64,000 nucleotides of DNA from Conservatibacter flavescens (GCF_002795425.1 NZ_PHHA01000028.1:1-64000), one strand, 5' to 3'. Shown: positions 1 to 9,428, counted from the stretch's first letter. Numbers and translations are program-made. The notes: generated by a model not told the origin, from the sequence alone.

Positions 1-183
1 CGTGCGAAAGCCAAGAAAGCTGCCCAACAATCTCTGTCTATTGCAGGCGACACCGCCCACGCAGCAGAAAGTGCGGTGGAAAAAACAGAAGAAATTGGGG
101 ATCCGAAAAAAGCTGCAGTTGCTGCCGCAATTGCACGTGCGAAAGCTAAGAAAGCTGCACAACAACAATCAAAAGCAGAATAA
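1..183 (+). CDS. rsxC: RsxC/RnfC electron-transport subunit, C-terminal end only
   Basis: This is the last 60 codons of a gene that begins before the window. The reading frame starts at base 1 and stops at TAA 181-183. The peptide is almost entirely Ala, Lys, Gln and Arg, with the block [11 protein letters not shown] occurring twice, 45 codons apart. That is the typical low-complexity tail of gammaproteobacterial RsxC, the cytoplasmic Fe-S, flavin and NADH-binding subunit of the Rsx/Rnf complex. rsxD follows 19 bp downstream, as expected for rsxABCDGE. An overlapping open frame at 2-190 is a shadow. An uptake signal sequence lies at 69-77. The catalytic domains are outside the window. Confidence 0.88.
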   Translation, partial: RAKAKKAAQQSLSIAGDTAHAAESAVEKTEEIGDPKKAAVAAAIARAKAKKAAQQQSKAE

Positions 184-202
184 AAAATAAGAGAGATAAA
201 CC

Positions 203-1243
203 ATGTTTAGAATGATCAGCTCCCCTCATACGCATTCGGGCAAACTTACTGCCCAAGTGATGCTTTGGGTGGTATTTGCCATGTGTCCCGCTATTCTAGT
301 GCAATGGTTTTACTTCGGCTATGGTTCATTAATCCAAATATTACTAGCCGTCGGTTTTGCTATTTTCTTAGAATGGTGTGTGACCTTATTACGTAAAAAA
401 ACCACGATGTTCTATCTTTCAGATTTTAGCGTTGTCGTCACGGCGCTCATTCTCGCAGTTGCTATTCCGCCTTATGCCCCTTACTGGGTCATATTAATCG
501 GTACATTTTGCGCAGTTATTCTTGGAAAGCACGTTTATGGTGGATTAGGCCAAAACCTATTTAATCCCGCGATGATAGGTTATGTTGTCTTACTCATCGC
601 TTTTCCATTACAAATGACAACTTGGCTACCACCATTATCATTACTACACGAGCCACCAAGTTTTACCGATAGCTTATATCTCATTTTTCAAAATCACACG
701 ACCGATGGTTTCAGCCTATTACAACTCGTTAATAGCATTGATGGTATCACACAAGCGACACCTCTTGATGCTGCAAAAACAGGGCTAAAAAATACCGCAC
801 TTACTCATGTGACTGCGACACCTATCTTTACACCTTTTGGTGGATTAGGCTGGTGGCAAGTGAATCTCGCCTTTTTATTAGGAGGCATATTTTTAATTTG
901 GAAAAAAGTGATTCACTGGCAAATTCCGGTTGCAATGCTAAGCGCATTCGGCTTGCTTGCAACAATCACATGGATTATTGCACCAGAACAGTTTCTATCA
1001 CCTTGGACACACTTATTTAGTGGAGCAATGATGATTGGCGCGTTCTTCATTGCAACCGATCCTGTTACAGCTTCCATTACCATTAAAGGTAAGATCGTCT
1101 TTGGTATATTAGTCGGAAGTTTAGTCTATATTATTCGTTTTTATGGAAATTATCCCGACGGTATCGCATTCGCTATTTTATTGAGTAATATTGGCGTACC
1201 CTTGATTGATCACTACACTCGCCCAAGAGTTTATGGACGGTAA
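203..1243 (+). CDS. rsxD: Ion-translocating oxidoreductase subunit D, RsxD/RnfD
   Basis: This is an integral membrane subunit of the Rsx (Rnf) complex, which couples electron flow between NADH and ferredoxin to ion movement and in enterics keeps SoxR reduced. The 346-aa length is normal for the family. There are about ten hydrophobic segments. The FMN-attachment region is visible as [10 protein letters not shown], with Thr186 as the probable covalent flavin site by analogy with NqrB/RnfD. The conserved [14 protein letters not shown] stretch is present near residues 114-127. The gene starts 19 bp after rsxC and runs directly into rsxG, whose start lies 4 bp past this stop, so translation is probably coupled. 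Confidence 0.95.
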   Translation: MFRMISSPHTHSGKLTAQVMLWVVFAMCPAILVQWFYFGYGSLIQILLAVGFAIFLEWCVTLLRKKTTMFYLSDFSVVVTALILAVAIPPYAPYWVILIGTFCAVILGKHVYGGLGQNLFNPAMIGYVVLLIAFPLQMTTWLPPLSLLHEPPSFTDSLYLIFQNHTTDGFSLLQLVNSIDGITQATPLDAAKTGLKNTALTHVTATPIFTPFGGLGWWQVNLAFLLGGIFLIWKKVIHWQIPVAMLSAFGLLATITWIIAPEQFLSPWTHLFSGAMMIGAFFIATDPVTASITIKGKIVFGILVGSLVYIIRFYGNYPDGIAFAILLSNIGVPLIDHYTRPRVYGR

Positions 1244-1247
1244 AATT

Positions 1248-1859
1248 ATGAAATCTATCACCTTACGCTATGCTTTTATCTTGGCATTTGTGGCACTGAT
1301 TTGTGCTACTGCCTCTAGTGGTGTATATTTTCTCACTAAAGACCGTATTCAACACGCGATTGATAACCAGCAAAAAGAACTATTATTACAAGTAGTACCT
1401 CAATCTTATTTTGATAACGACTTACTCGCAAGCTGTAGCCTGCCACCAAGTCACTTAACTGGTATCAACAAGCTATACCGAGCCACATTAGCCGGCAATC
1501 TCACCGCCTATGCTTTTGAGACAACGGCGCCTGATGGCTATTCTGGTGATATACGCTTGCTTGTAGGTTTAACACCAAAAGGTGAAATTCTAGGTGTGCG
1601 TACTCTTGAACACCATGAAACGCCCGGATTAGGTGATAAAATTGAAACGCGTATTTCAGATTGGATCCTAAGTTTTACCCACCAATTTCTGCATTCTGAT
1701 AATTTACAAGATTGGGCTGTAAAAAAAGATGGTGGAAAATTCGATCAATTTGCAGGAGCAACCATTACGCCACGCGCTGTTGTTAACCAAGTTAAACGCG
1801 CTTCACTCAATTTATTAGAAAAACTTGATCACAATCTTGAATTGGTACCATGCCCTTAA
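1248..1859 (+). CDS. rsxG: Ion-translocating oxidoreductase subunit G, RsxG/RnfG
   Basis: This is the periplasmic flavoprotein subunit of Rsx/Rnf. The ATG at 1248 gives a 203-aa protein with one N-terminal membrane anchor (residues 8-28), then a soluble FMN-binding domain. The covalent FMN motif, S/T-G-A-T in the family, appears as FAGATITPRAVV with Thr172 as the attachment site. The conserved ETPGLGDK motif (near 124-131) is also seen. An upstream in-frame alternative start at 1206 would overlap rsxD by about 40 bp and add 14 residues ahead of the natural membrane anchor, so it was rejected. rsxE follows 13 bp downstream. Confidence 0.94.
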   Translation: MKSITLRYAFILAFVALICATASSGVYFLTKDRIQHAIDNQQKELLLQVVPQSYFDNDLLASCSLPPSHLTGINKLYRATLAGNLTAYAFETTAPDGYSGDIRLLVGLTPKGEILGVRTLEHHETPGLGDKIETRISDWILSFTHQFLHSDNLQDWAVKKDGGKFDQFAGATITPRAVVNQVKRASLNLLEKLDHNLELVPCP

Positions 1860-1872
1860 ACTGGAATAAAAT

Positions 1873-2568
1873 ATGAATAATACACTTGATAGCCTAGCTG
1901 AAAACACGGTGGAAAATGTCCAAGAACAAGAAAAAGCGCCCTCTATTTGGAAAGAACTCTTGTGGCAAGGGTTATGGAAAAATAATTCTGCGTTAGTTCA
2001 ACTTTTAGGTTTGTGCCCTTTATTAGCGGTATCAAATACAGCTACCAACGCGCTTGGGTTAGGATTAGCCACTTTACTGGTGCTGACATGTACAAATACC
2101 GTCGTTTCTATTTTTCGTAAAAAAATTCCTCATGAAATCCGCATTCCTATCTATGTCATGATTATTGCCACAACAGTGACCTTTGTGCAGCTGTTAATGA
2201 ATGCTTACACCTATACACTCTATCAATCACTTGGGATTTTTATTCCTTTAATTGTCACAAATTGTATTGTAATTGGTCGTGCAGAAGCTTTTGCCTCTAA
2301 AAATAATATCGCAAAATCCGCATTTGATGGTTTTGCTATGGGATTAGGAATGGCATTTAGCCTGCTTTTATTAGGTGCATTACGTGAAATTTTAGGCAAT
2401 GGCACACTATTCGTTGGCATTGAAAATTTATTCGGTCAATGGGCAAGTCACTTAACTGTGCATGTTTTCAAAACAGAAAGTAGTTTTTTACTAGCCATTT
2501 TACCTCCCGGCGCCTTTCTTGGCTTAGGGCTACTATTAGCAATTAAAAATATCATTGATAAAAAATGA
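1873..2568 (+). CDS. rsxE: Ion-translocating oxidoreductase subunit E, RsxE/RnfE
   Basis: This is a small membrane subunit of the Rsx/Rnf complex, 231 aa, with about six transmembrane helices. The family signature is clear: [17 protein letters not shown], then [15 protein letters not shown], then [19 protein letters not shown]. These contain the paired cysteines (in LGLCPLL and TNCIVIG) thought to hold an intramembrane iron-sulfur centre in this family. It is the last gene of the rsx operon, and its stop overlaps the nth start by 4 bp (ATGA), which indicates co-transcription with nth as in E. coli. Confidence 0.95.
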   Translation: MNNTLDSLAENTVENVQEQEKAPSIWKELLWQGLWKNNSALVQLLGLCPLLAVSNTATNALGLGLATLLVLTCTNTVVSIFRKKIPHEIRIPIYVMIIATTVTFVQLLMNAYTYTLYQSLGIFIPLIVTNCIVIGRAEAFASKNNIAKSAFDGFAMGLGMAFSLLLLGALREILGNGTLFVGIENLFGQWASHLTVHVFKTESSFLLAILPPGAFLGLGLLLAIKNIIDKK

Positions 2569-3200
2569 ATAAAGAAAAACGGGTTGAAATCCTAACACGC
2601 TTACGAGCTAATAATCCACATCCGACAACTGAACTGCATTTTAACTCTCCTTTTGAATTGTTAATCGCAGTTATTCTCTCTGCTCAAGCTACTGATAAAG
2701 GCGTTAACAAAGCAACAGATAAATTATTTCCTGTTGCCAATACACCGCAAGCTATCCTAGATTTGGGGTTAGACGGTTTAAAGGAATACATCAAAACTAT
2801 CGGCTTATACAATAGCAAAGCAGAAAATATTATTAAAACTTGCCGCACTTTATTAGAAAAGCATCATGGTGAAGTGCCGGAAAATCGTGAAGCACTAGAA
2901 GCGCTTGCCGGTGTTGGGCGCAAAACCGCTAATGTTGTGCTAAATACAGCATTCGGTCACCCGACTATCGCTGTGGATACCCACATTTTCCGTGTAGCGA
3001 ATCGTACCGGTTTTGCACCAGGTAAAGATGTCGTGAAAGTAGAAGAAAAATTACTTAAAGTTGTACCTGATGAATTTAAAATCGACGTTCATCATTGGTT
3101 AATTTTACACGGACGTTATACTTGCATTGCAAGAAAACCTCGCTGCGGAGCTTGTATTATTGAGGATCTTTGTGAATACAAAGAAAAAACTGAAATATAA
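2565..3200 (+). CDS. nth: Endonuclease III, DNA base-excision repair glycosylase/AP lyase
   Basis: The enzyme removes oxidised pyrimidines and cleaves the abasic site. The protein is 211 aa, the same as E. coli Nth. The helix-hairpin-helix is at [13 protein letters not shown], which carries the catalytic lysine, and the catalytic aspartate is in [12 protein letters not shown]. The C-terminal 4Fe-4S cluster ligands follow the C-x6-C-x2-C-x5-C spacing in [17 protein letters not shown]. The start overlaps the rsxE stop (ATGA at 2565), so it is the terminal gene of the rsx operon. This is the standard gammaproteobacterial arrangement. Confidence 0.97.
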   Translation: MNKEKRVEILTRLRANNPHPTTELHFNSPFELLIAVILSAQATDKGVNKATDKLFPVANTPQAILDLGLDGLKEYIKTIGLYNSKAENIIKTCRTLLEKHHGEVPENREALEALAGVGRKTANVVLNTAFGHPTIAVDTHIFRVANRTGFAPGKDVVKVEEKLLKVVPDEFKIDVHHWLILHGRYTCIARKPRCGACIIEDLCEYKEKTEI

Positions 3201-3211
3201 ATGAGATATAC

Positions 3212-4579
3212 ATGACAACTAAAACAACAGAACGACAAACTTGGTCAAGCAAACTGACTTATATTATGACCGTTGCCGGCGCTACCGTTGGTTTCGGTGC
3301 GACTTGGCGTTTCCCCTATCTAGTAGGAGAAAATGGTGGCGGGGCTTATGTATTACTATTTTGCCTAGCTATGCTCCTTATTGGTATCCCGATGATCTTA
3401 GTCGAAAATGTCATTGGGCGCCGTTTGCGTGTCAACGCTATTGATGCATTTGGTGATAAATTACAAGATAAATCCATATCAAAACACTGGAAAATTATTG
3501 GCTATATGGGACTTATCGGCGCATTTGGCATTATGGCCTATTATATGGTGCTTGGCGGATGGGTTATCAGCTATATTATTAATTTAACGACCAATAATTT
3601 AGACATTTCTCACCCAATTACGAAAGAAATCGCACAAAGTTTTTATCAAACCAGTATCAGTGATAGCCCCTTACAAATCACGCTCTATACCTTTTTATTT
3701 GTCATTATCAACTATATCATTTTGGCAAAAGGCATCATAGGTGGGATTGAGCGTGCGGTAAAATACTTAATGCCTTTGCTGTTTATTTTTTTAATCGGTA
3801 TGGTTATCCGAAATGTCACCTTACCTGGTGCTATGGAAGGGATTATTTACTATCTAAAACCTGATTTTTCTAAAATCACACCACAACTCTTTATTATGGT
3901 GTTAGGTCAGGTATTTTTTGCCCTCAGTCTAGGATTTGGTGTACTCATCACATTATCCAGTTACTTAAACAAAGAAGAGAACCTGATCCAAACTGCTGTT
4001 ATTACCGGTTTTACGAATACCATTATTGCCGTTCTCGCCGGTTTTATGATCTTTCCTTCTTTATTTAGCTTTGGCATATCGCCTAATGCCGGCCCGACAT
4101 TGGTTTTCCAGAGTTTACCTATCGTATTTTCTCATCTGTGGGCAGGGAAATTTTTTGCAATCGTATTCTTTGGATTATTATTAATTGCCGCTCTCACAAC
4201 TTCACTAACGATTTATGAAGTGATGATCACAGCGCTACAAGAAAAACGCCGCATGCGTCGTAGTAAAGCTATTTTTATTACCTTAGGTGGCATTTTTATC
4301 TTCGGTAATATTCCTGCAATTTTGGGAGATAACGTTTGGAAAAACATCACTTTTTTGAATAAGAGTATTTTCGATGCGTTTGATTATATCAGTGGTAACA
4401 TTCTCTTCTTATTAACCGCATTAGGTTGTGCGATTTTTGTAGGCTTTGTACTGAAAGAAGATGCAAAAAAAGAACTTTCCCCTACCCCCAACTTCTTATT
4501 TACTACAATATGGTTTAATTACGTTAAATTTATCGTACCGTTGATTATTATTATAATTTTTATCAGTAACTTGGTGTGA
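3212..4579 (+). CDS. Sodium-dependent transporter of the neurotransmitter:sodium symporter (NSS/SNF) family
   Basis: This is a 455-aa inner-membrane protein with about eleven hydrophobic segments. It shows the NSS signature near the N-terminus (VGFGATWRFPYLVGENGGGAY), which includes the unwound TM1 substrate and Na+ site. The usual GN-WRFPYL is GATWRFPYL here. It probably imports an amino acid, but the sequence does not identify which one. The gene begins 11 bp after nth and is probably read through from it. A 9-bp stem-loop at 4621-4650 follows and may end the operon. Confidence 0.88.
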   Translation: MTTKTTERQTWSSKLTYIMTVAGATVGFGATWRFPYLVGENGGGAYVLLFCLAMLLIGIPMILVENVIGRRLRVNAIDAFGDKLQDKSISKHWKIIGYMGLIGAFGIMAYYMVLGGWVISYIINLTTNNLDISHPITKEIAQSFYQTSISDSPLQITLYTFLFVIINYIILAKGIIGGIERAVKYLMPLLFIFLIGMVIRNVTLPGAMEGIIYYLKPDFSKITPQLFIMVLGQVFFALSLGFGVLITLSSYLNKEENLIQTAVITGFTNTIIAVLAGFMIFPSLFSFGISPNAGPTLVFQSLPIVFSHLWAGKFFAIVFFGLLLIAALTTSLTIYEVMITALQEKRRMRRSKAIFITLGGIFIFGNIPAILGDNVWKNITFLNKSIFDAFDYISGNILFLLTALGCAIFVGFVLKEDAKKELSPTPNFLFTTIWFNYVKFIVPLIIIIIFISNLV

Positions 4580-4620
4580 TATTTTCCTTGCAATATCGTG
4601 AAATAATCATTTAAAAAGTG

Positions 4621-4650
4621 GGTTAACGCCTTAGAGTATAAGCGTTAACC
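4621..4650 (+). terminator. Stem-loop after the rsx-nth-SNF operon
   Basis: The sequence has a perfect 9-bp inverted repeat, GGTTAACGC (4621-4629) and GCGTTAACC (4642-4650), with a 12-nt loop. A short T-rich stretch follows (TACATTTT). It lies 41 bp after the SNF stop and before the tRNA-Ser promoter region. A terminator role is inferred from position and structure. The weak U-tract keeps confidence moderate. Confidence 0.5.
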
Positions 4651-4727
4651 TACATTTTCACCCATTACACCAATAATCCCTTGACTTCACATAACAAAAT
4701 CCGTATTATTCACACCGCTTAAATCAC

Positions 4728-4817
4728 GGAGGAATGGTCGAGTGGTTGAAGGCACCGGTCTTGAAAACCGGCGAGGGTTTACGCCCTCCGTGAGTTCGAA
4801 TCTCACTTCCTCCGCCA
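4728..4817 (+). tRNA. serT: tRNA-Ser(UGA)
   Basis: The sequence folds as a 90-nt class II tRNA. The acceptor stem GGAGGAA (4728-4734) pairs with TTCCTCC (4807-4813). The anticodon stem CCGGT/ACCGG encloses loop CTTGAAA with anticodon TGA at 4762-4764. A long variable arm (CGAGGG...CCCTCCG type) is typical of serine tRNAs. The T-arm shows GTTCGAATC. The 3' CCA (4815-4817) is encoded. It is a lone tRNA gene between the SNF transporter and the convergent rsmC. The gene symbol follows E. coli usage for the UGA isoacceptor. Confidence 0.97.
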
Positions 4818-4884
4818 TTTTATCTCAATAAAATCCTCGCTATTTACCTGCTCACTCGCTTCTACTCAGTATTTACCCATTTCA

Positions 4885-5886
4885 TTAATTTCGCACAGAA
4901 TATACTTTAAATTTTCCTGTTTTCGCTAATACTTCATGGTGTCCAAAATAACGATCAAGTAAATCGGGGTAAGCTAAAAATGCATTTGCTACAATACGTA
5001 ATTCCCCTCCCTGATTTAAACGCCATTTTGCGCCTTCAATCAAATTTTGTACCACTTGAAATGCCGTATCAATACCATTATGAAAAGGTGGATTAGAAAT
5101 AATTAAATCAAATTTATCTGAAACATGAGAAAACACATCGCTTGCTATCACATTGCCACTTAACTGGTTTTCTTGCAAAGTGCGTTTTGCTGAAGCTAAT
5201 GCCATAGCATGAATATCCACTAAAGTCACATTGGCTTTAGGATTGTGTTGTGCAATCGTTGCGCCCACCACTCCAGCGCCACACCCGACATCTAACACTT
5301 TACCTCGAATGGGTTTGTCCAACGTACTCAGTAATAATGCCGTCCCCATATCCAATTCTGTTGCACTAAAAACGCCCGGTAAGCTCCACACTTTTAGCTC
5401 ACCTAATTGAGGGTTTTCATAACATTGCCAATACTCTTGCAAAGCAAAGTGCGGTCGTTTTTTCAAACAAAAATGATACAAGCCACAACGACGAGCGGAG
5501 TCAATTTTGGCTACTTCGCCATAAGGCGCAAGTATTTTTTCTACTGAGCGCACGCCACAACGATTTTCGCCAATAATCAGAAGCTCTTGTCCAGGCTGAC
5601 TTTGTGCCAGTAATTGCAGCAAGTGAAAAACCACTTCTCCTTTATTCTTCGTCCAATAATAAACGATGAGATCGGCCTGTAACTGACATTCTATTCCAAA
5701 ATGCACCGTACTTTTATTTTGCACATCATTAACATAATCAAAATAACAAGACCAGGTTGTCACTGACTTTGCCATTTGTGCAACTTGCACAGGAAAATCA
5801 TCATTAATTCCCCCTGCAAATAAAACGGATTTATGCGTAAAAAAGGGCAAATGACGTTGTAAAACTTCGCTTTCAAGTGAGAGCAT
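4885..5886 (-). CDS. rsmC: 16S rRNA m2G1207 methyltransferase RsmC
   Basis: This enzyme uses S-adenosylmethionine to methylate N2 of G1207 in 16S rRNA within the 30S subunit. The 333-aa protein has the two-domain RsmC layout. The N-terminal half is a degenerate methyltransferase-like domain. The C-terminal half has the SAM-binding motif DVGCGAGVVGA and the N2-guanine methyltransferase catalytic tetrapeptide NPPF (in ISNPPFHNG). The gene stands alone on the minus strand and is divergent from holD, with a 170-bp shared upstream region. Confidence 0.94.
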   Translation of the reverse strand: MLSLESEVLQRHLPFFTHKSVLFAGGINDDFPVQVAQMAKSVTTWSCYFDYVNDVQNKSTVHFGIECQLQADLIVYYWTKNKGEVVFHLLQLLAQSQPGQELLIIGENRCGVRSVEKILAPYGEVAKIDSARRCGLYHFCLKKRPHFALQEYWQCYENPQLGELKVWSLPGVFSATELDMGTALLLSTLDKPIRGKVLDVGCGAGVVGATIAQHNPKANVTLVDIHAMALASAKRTLQENQLSGNVIASDVFSHVSDKFDLIISNPPFHNGIDTAFQVVQNLIEGAKWRLNQGGELRIVANAFLAYPDLLDRYFGHHEVLAKTGKFKVYSVRN

Positions 5887-6056
5887 TTGGCTTCCTTAAT
5901 GATATTAGACAAGAAAAAACCTGCACAAATGCACAGGCTTTTATTCAAAAAGAGCGTTCAATTCTATCCCTATCCCTCTAAAAGATCAACCGACTAAATC
6001 CCTATTCATCTTATAGAAAATTCGCTAAAATAGCTTGAACCAATAACTAATCAACG

Positions 6057-6488
6057 ATGGCAATGACAAGACAAGATCTTTTATTACAACAAATGGGCAT
6101 CACCCAATGGCAACTACGCAAACCGGAAGTATTAAAAGGCGCGGTACAAGTCTCTGTGGCGGAAAATACCCGTATCATTGTGATTAGTGAACACGCTTTG
6201 AATAAAAGTGCGGTGCTTTTTCAAGATATTTTACACGCGTTAAATATTCACACAGACGAATGTTTATGCCTTGATTTTTCTCAAGCACAACACCTTACCA
6301 CCACAAACCCACTCGCTTATTGGCTACTCAGTAATAACTCCGAACAAATCGACAGCACCTTACGTTTCTGTCATAATTCAACCGCTATTTGGCAGTCTCC
6401 TGACTGGGCGGATTTCCAACAAGATCCACAAGCCAAGCGAGCTTTATGGCAACAAATTTATCATTCTTTATCTGACTATGATGCATAA
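6057..6488 (+). CDS. holD: DNA polymerase III psi subunit
   Basis: This is a 143-aa protein with the HolD opening pattern (RQDLLLQQMGITQWQLRKPEVLKG). Psi bridges the clamp-loader gamma/tau subunits to chi and thus to SSB on the lagging strand. The first ATG (6057) is followed by a second at 6063; either start is possible. The 3' end overlaps rimI (ATGATGCATAA), the same holD-rimI coupling as in E. coli. An uptake signal lies inside at 6206-6214. Confidence 0.9.
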   Translation: MAMTRQDLLLQQMGITQWQLRKPEVLKGAVQVSVAENTRIIVISEHALNKSAVLFQDILHALNIHTDECLCLDFSQAQHLTTTNPLAYWLLSNNSEQIDSTLRFCHNSTAIWQSPDWADFQQDPQAKRALWQQIYHSLSDYDA

Positions 6489-6930
6489 TATTCATATCTT
6501 ACCCGTTAATCCCGACGATTTTGATGCGCTCTATCAAATTGAACAAGCCGCTCATGAGACCCCTTGGACAATGGGTACATTAAAAAACAATCAAGGCGAG
6601 CGTTACTTTAACCTCAAATTAGTTCAACAAAATCAAATCGTTGGCTTCGCGATTTGTCAGCTAGTCTTAGATGAAGCAACCTTATTTAATATTGCCATTG
6701 CGCCCCAATCTCAAGGACAAGGTTTCGGTAAATATTTATTACAAACGCTCATCAATACATTAAGAGAAAAAAACATCACAACATTATGGTTAGAGGTTCG
6801 TCAATCGAATCAAAAAGCCCAATGTTTGTACTCAACACTGGGCTTTAATGAAGTTGATATTCGCAAAAATTACTACCCGAAATCCGATGGAGGGCGAGAA
6901 AATGCGGTCGTTATGGCGTTGTATCTATAA
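6478..6930 (+). CDS. rimI: Ribosomal protein S18 alanine N-acetyltransferase RimI
   Basis: This is a GNAT-fold acetyltransferase that acetylates the N-terminal alanine of ribosomal protein S18. It is about 150 aa. The acetyl-CoA binding motif is QSQGQGFGKYLL (Q/R-x-x-G-x-G/A type), followed by LEVRQSNQKAQCLYSTLGF and a C-terminal RKNYYP segment typical of RimI. Two tandem ATGs (6478 and 6481) overlap the end of holD, so translation is coupled. An upstream in-frame start at 6271 would run inside holD and was rejected. The gene ends 8 bp from the convergent rng. Confidence 0.93.
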   Translation: MMHNIHILPVNPDDFDALYQIEQAAHETPWTMGTLKNNQGERYFNLKLVQQNQIVGFAICQLVLDEATLFNIAIAPQSQGQGFGKYLLQTLINTLREKNITTLWLEVRQSNQKAQCLYSTLGFNEVDIRKNYYPKSDGGRENAVVMALYL

Positions 6931-6938
6931 ATCAATAA

Positions 6939-8414
6939 TTACATCACCACAACATCAAATTGATCTTGATGATAAAACACTTCAGTTTTAATCTGAACTT
7001 GTTTACCGATAAAGACTTCCAATTCCGCAAGTAAGCCATGAGATTCTTCATTAATAATGTATTCAGCCACTGCACGTGAAGCATACACAACAAATTGTTC
7101 GCTTGAATACAAATGATGTACCCGAATAATCTCCCGCATTATTTCATAGCAAACCGTTTCCACCGTTTTCAATCGGCCTCGTCCTTTACAGGCTGGACAC
7201 TCTCCGCATAATACATGCTCCAAACTCTCCCGTGTACGCTTACGTGTCATTTCCACTAAACCGAGCTGAGTAAAACCATTTACATTGGTTTTTACACGAT
7301 CTTTTGATAATGCCTCTTCCAAAGATTGAATCACTCTATTACGATGCTCATCTGTTTGCATATCAATAAAATCAATGATAATTATCCCACCAAGATTGCG
7401 TAGCTGTAATTGTTGCGCAATTGCTTGTGTGGCTTCGATATTGGTATTAAAAATGGTTTCCTCTAGATTACGATGTCCTACGAATGCCCCAGTGTTAATA
7501 TCAATCGTTGTCATGGCTTCGGTTTGTTCAATAATCAAATAACCACCTGATTTTAAATTCACGCGATTTTCTAACGCTTGTTGGATCCCGCGCTCCACGC
7601 CATACATATCAAATAAAGGCTGATTACCCGAATACAATACCAAACGATCGACCAACTCTGGCATAAATTCTTCCGCAAACTGTTTTACCTCAGAAAAACT
7701 CAATTTAGAATCAATGCGAATGACATCCAAAGAGGCGCCAATAAAATCACGCAATACACGTTGTGCCAACTTTAGCTCGCCATATAACATAGACTTTGTA
7801 GGATATTTTGTACGTCTCTCTAATACTTTACGCCATAAGCGTTTTAAAAACTCCGCATCTTGGCGCAACTCTTCCTCACTCACGCCCTCAGAAGCAGTAC
7901 GAATAATAAAGCCACCCAACTCATCGCAATAAGGCAGCACCAATTCTTTTAAGCGCGCGCGTTCTTCTTCGCTATCTATACGCTGCGAAACGCCCACATG
8001 ACTATTTTCAGGCATAAAGACCAAATAACGCGATGGCAATGTAATATCCGTAGTCAATCGAGCGCCTTTTGTACCCAGCGGATCTTTGACCACTTGCACC
8101 ACAATATCCTGTCCTTCGCGCACTAACTCCGCAATGTCTTTCACCACAAATTGCTTTTTTTCATTTTCATCTACGCATTCAGTATGTGAAACAATGTCTG
8201 AAGCGTGCAAAAAAGCGGCTTTTTCTAGCCCAATATCTACAAATGCTGACTGCATACCAGGTAGCACACGCGTTACACGGCCTTTATAAATATTACCAAC
8301 AATACCTCGTTTGGCTTCTCGTTCAATATGAACTTCCTTTAACACCCCAGTATCCACTAATGCAATACGAGTTTCGCTAGGCGTTACATTCACCAATAAT
8401 TCAACACTACTCAT
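6939..8414 (-). CDS. rng: Ribonuclease G
   Basis: This endoribonuclease of the RNase E/G family processes the 5' end of 16S rRNA and degrades some mRNAs. It is 491 aa, near the E. coli size (489). The S1 RNA-binding domain is at roughly residues 35-125 (GNIYKGRVTRVLPGMQSAFVDIG). The catalytic DNase-I-like domain includes TTIDINTGAFVG and IIIDFIDM, with the metal-binding aspartates. The zinc-link CGECPACKGRGR is present near the C-terminus. It lacks the long RNase E tail. In enterics it often sits with maf or mreD, but here it stands alone. Confidence 0.96.
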   Translation of the reverse strand: MSSVELLVNVTPSETRIALVDTGVLKEVHIEREAKRGIVGNIYKGRVTRVLPGMQSAFVDIGLEKAAFLHASDIVSHTECVDENEKKQFVVKDIAELVREGQDIVVQVVKDPLGTKGARLTTDITLPSRYLVFMPENSHVGVSQRIDSEEERARLKELVLPYCDELGGFIIRTASEGVSEEELRQDAEFLKRLWRKVLERRTKYPTKSMLYGELKLAQRVLRDFIGASLDVIRIDSKLSFSEVKQFAEEFMPELVDRLVLYSGNQPLFDMYGVERGIQQALENRVNLKSGGYLIIEQTEAMTTIDINTGAFVGHRNLEETIFNTNIEATQAIAQQLQLRNLGGIIIIDFIDMQTDEHRNRVIQSLEEALSKDRVKTNVNGFTQLGLVEMTRKRTRESLEHVLCGECPACKGRGRLKTVETVCYEIMREIIRVHHLYSSEQFVVYASRAVAEYIINEESHGLLAELEVFIGKQVQIKTEVFYHQDQFDVVVM

Positions 8415-8528
8415 TCCATTTACCTAAATAGCAAAATTTTTGCTTAGTCTAACGAAAAGACAAACATAATCCTAGTTAAATCAAATAAAAATATGAGCCA
8501 GCTCAAAATCTTAAAACACAAATAAAAA

Positions 8529-8573
8529 AAGTGCGGTTAAACTGAAAAAACTTTTTCATATTCCACCGCACTT
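8529..8573 (-). terminator. Inverted pair of uptake signal sequences acting as terminator
   Basis: AAGTGCGGT (8529-8537) and its complement ACCGCACTT (8565-8573) form a 9-bp stem, with A and T runs on both flanks. It lies between the end of the rhodanese gene (minus strand, stop at 8599) and the start of rng. Paired uptake signals used as terminators are well known in Haemophilus. It probably ends the rhodanese transcript. Confidence 0.75.
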
Positions 8574-8598
8574 TCAACAGTAAATGAACAAAAGAGAA

Positions 8599-8955
8599 TT
8601 ATCGTAGCCCTTGTTTTTTTAGATCTTCATAACCACCATGATTAGTCACATTGGTATAGCCTAAATGCTTTAACACATTCATAGCAGACTCAGCACGTCG
8701 CCCTGAACGACAATAAAGATTAATCGGTGCATCTTTATTAGGTTCAATACGACTGATTTCCGCCTCGATTTGTTCGTGAGGTACATTCACTGCATCTTGC
8801 AAATGCCCTGCATTAAACTCTTCCTCACTACGCACATCAATCCATACGCCTGCCGCTTTTTGTATTTGCACTTGCGCTGCGTTTTGCGTATCGGTTTGCG
8901 CTAAAATCGGCATGGCAATTCCTAAACTCAGCAAAATTAATACGATTTTCTTCAT
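8599..8955 (-). CDS. Periplasmic rhodanese-like sulfurtransferase (PspE/GlpE type)
   Basis: This is a 118-aa protein with an N-terminal signal peptide (MKKIVLILLSLGIAMPILAQ) followed by a single rhodanese domain. The active-site loop is YCRSGRRAESA, with the catalytic cysteine in CRSGRR, which is typical of thiosulfate or polysulfide sulfurtransferases. The preceding WIDVRSEEEFNAGHLQDAVNVPH is the conserved rhodanese front half. ATG 8955 was chosen because a GAGGGA ribosome-binding site lies 6 nt upstream; an ATG at 8961 sits directly on that site. The AhpD-like gene ends 22 bp upstream, so the two form an operon. The substrate is not known. Confidence 0.88.
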   Translation of the reverse strand: MKKIVLILLSLGIAMPILAQTDTQNAAQVQIQKAAGVWIDVRSEEEFNAGHLQDAVNVPHEQIEAEISRIEPNKDAPINLYCRSGRRAESAMNVLKHLGYTNVTNHGGYEDLKKQGLR

Positions 8956-8977
8956 TTCCATTCCCTCTAATTTGGCA

Positions 8978-9319
8978 TTAACGTTGTGCCTCGATAGCTT
9001 CCATTGCACGCAAAGCATAAGTATAAGCTGCACCTGCATTTAAGGCGATTGCTGTAGCCAATGCGCCTGCAATTTCGCTCTCTGTTGCCCCTGCTTTCGC
9101 GGCGGCTTCTGCATGAACACTAATACAACTTTCACAACGAGTCGTTACCGCCACAGCAATAGCAATTAATTCGCGGGTTTTCGTATCGAGTGCTTCAGCT
9201 GCAGCCGCTTTATTTAATGCACCGTAGGCTTCTAACATTTTAGGGTGTTTTTGACCTAATGCACCGAATGATTTTTTAACATGAGCGGTATGCTCTTTCC
9301 AATTTTCAAACTGGCTCAT
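8978..9319 (-). CDS. Carboxymuconolactone decarboxylase / AhpD-like family protein
   Basis: This is a 113-aa all-helical protein with the CMD/AhpD core. TKTRELIAIAVAVTTRCESCISVHAEAAAKAGAT contains the C-x-x-C pair (CESC) and the following His, which form the peroxidatic and thiol-relay site in AhpD-like proteins. It is more probably a small alkylhydroperoxidase-type disulfide reductase than a decarboxylase. The start at 9319 (MSQFENW) was preferred over an upstream non-ATG start at 9355. It is followed by the rhodanese gene in one operon and is divergent from an AraC regulator, which probably controls it. Confidence 0.85.
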   Translation of the reverse strand: MSQFENWKEHTAHVKKSFGALGQKHPKMLEAYGALNKAAAAEALDTKTRELIAIAVAVTTRCESCISVHAEAAAKAGATESEIAGALATAIALNAGAAYTYALRAMEAIEAQR

Positions 9320-9428
9320 AAAAATATCCTTAATAAGATTAAAATGATAAAACAACTCAAAGCAGGCATATTATTACACTAAATTTTCAGGTATAATCAT
9401 CAAATCATCTCATATTTTCGGCAAAATA

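Noticed and set aside
2-190. An open frame at the very start of the window (62 aa)
   Set aside because: The adjacent frame (1-183) encodes the Ala/Lys-rich tail expected for RsxC and ends just before rsxD; this frame is its shadow.
5916-5945. Hairpin CCTGCAC...GCACAGG upstream of rsmC as a terminator
   Set aside because: The stem contains mismatches and no gene ends there; it may be chance.
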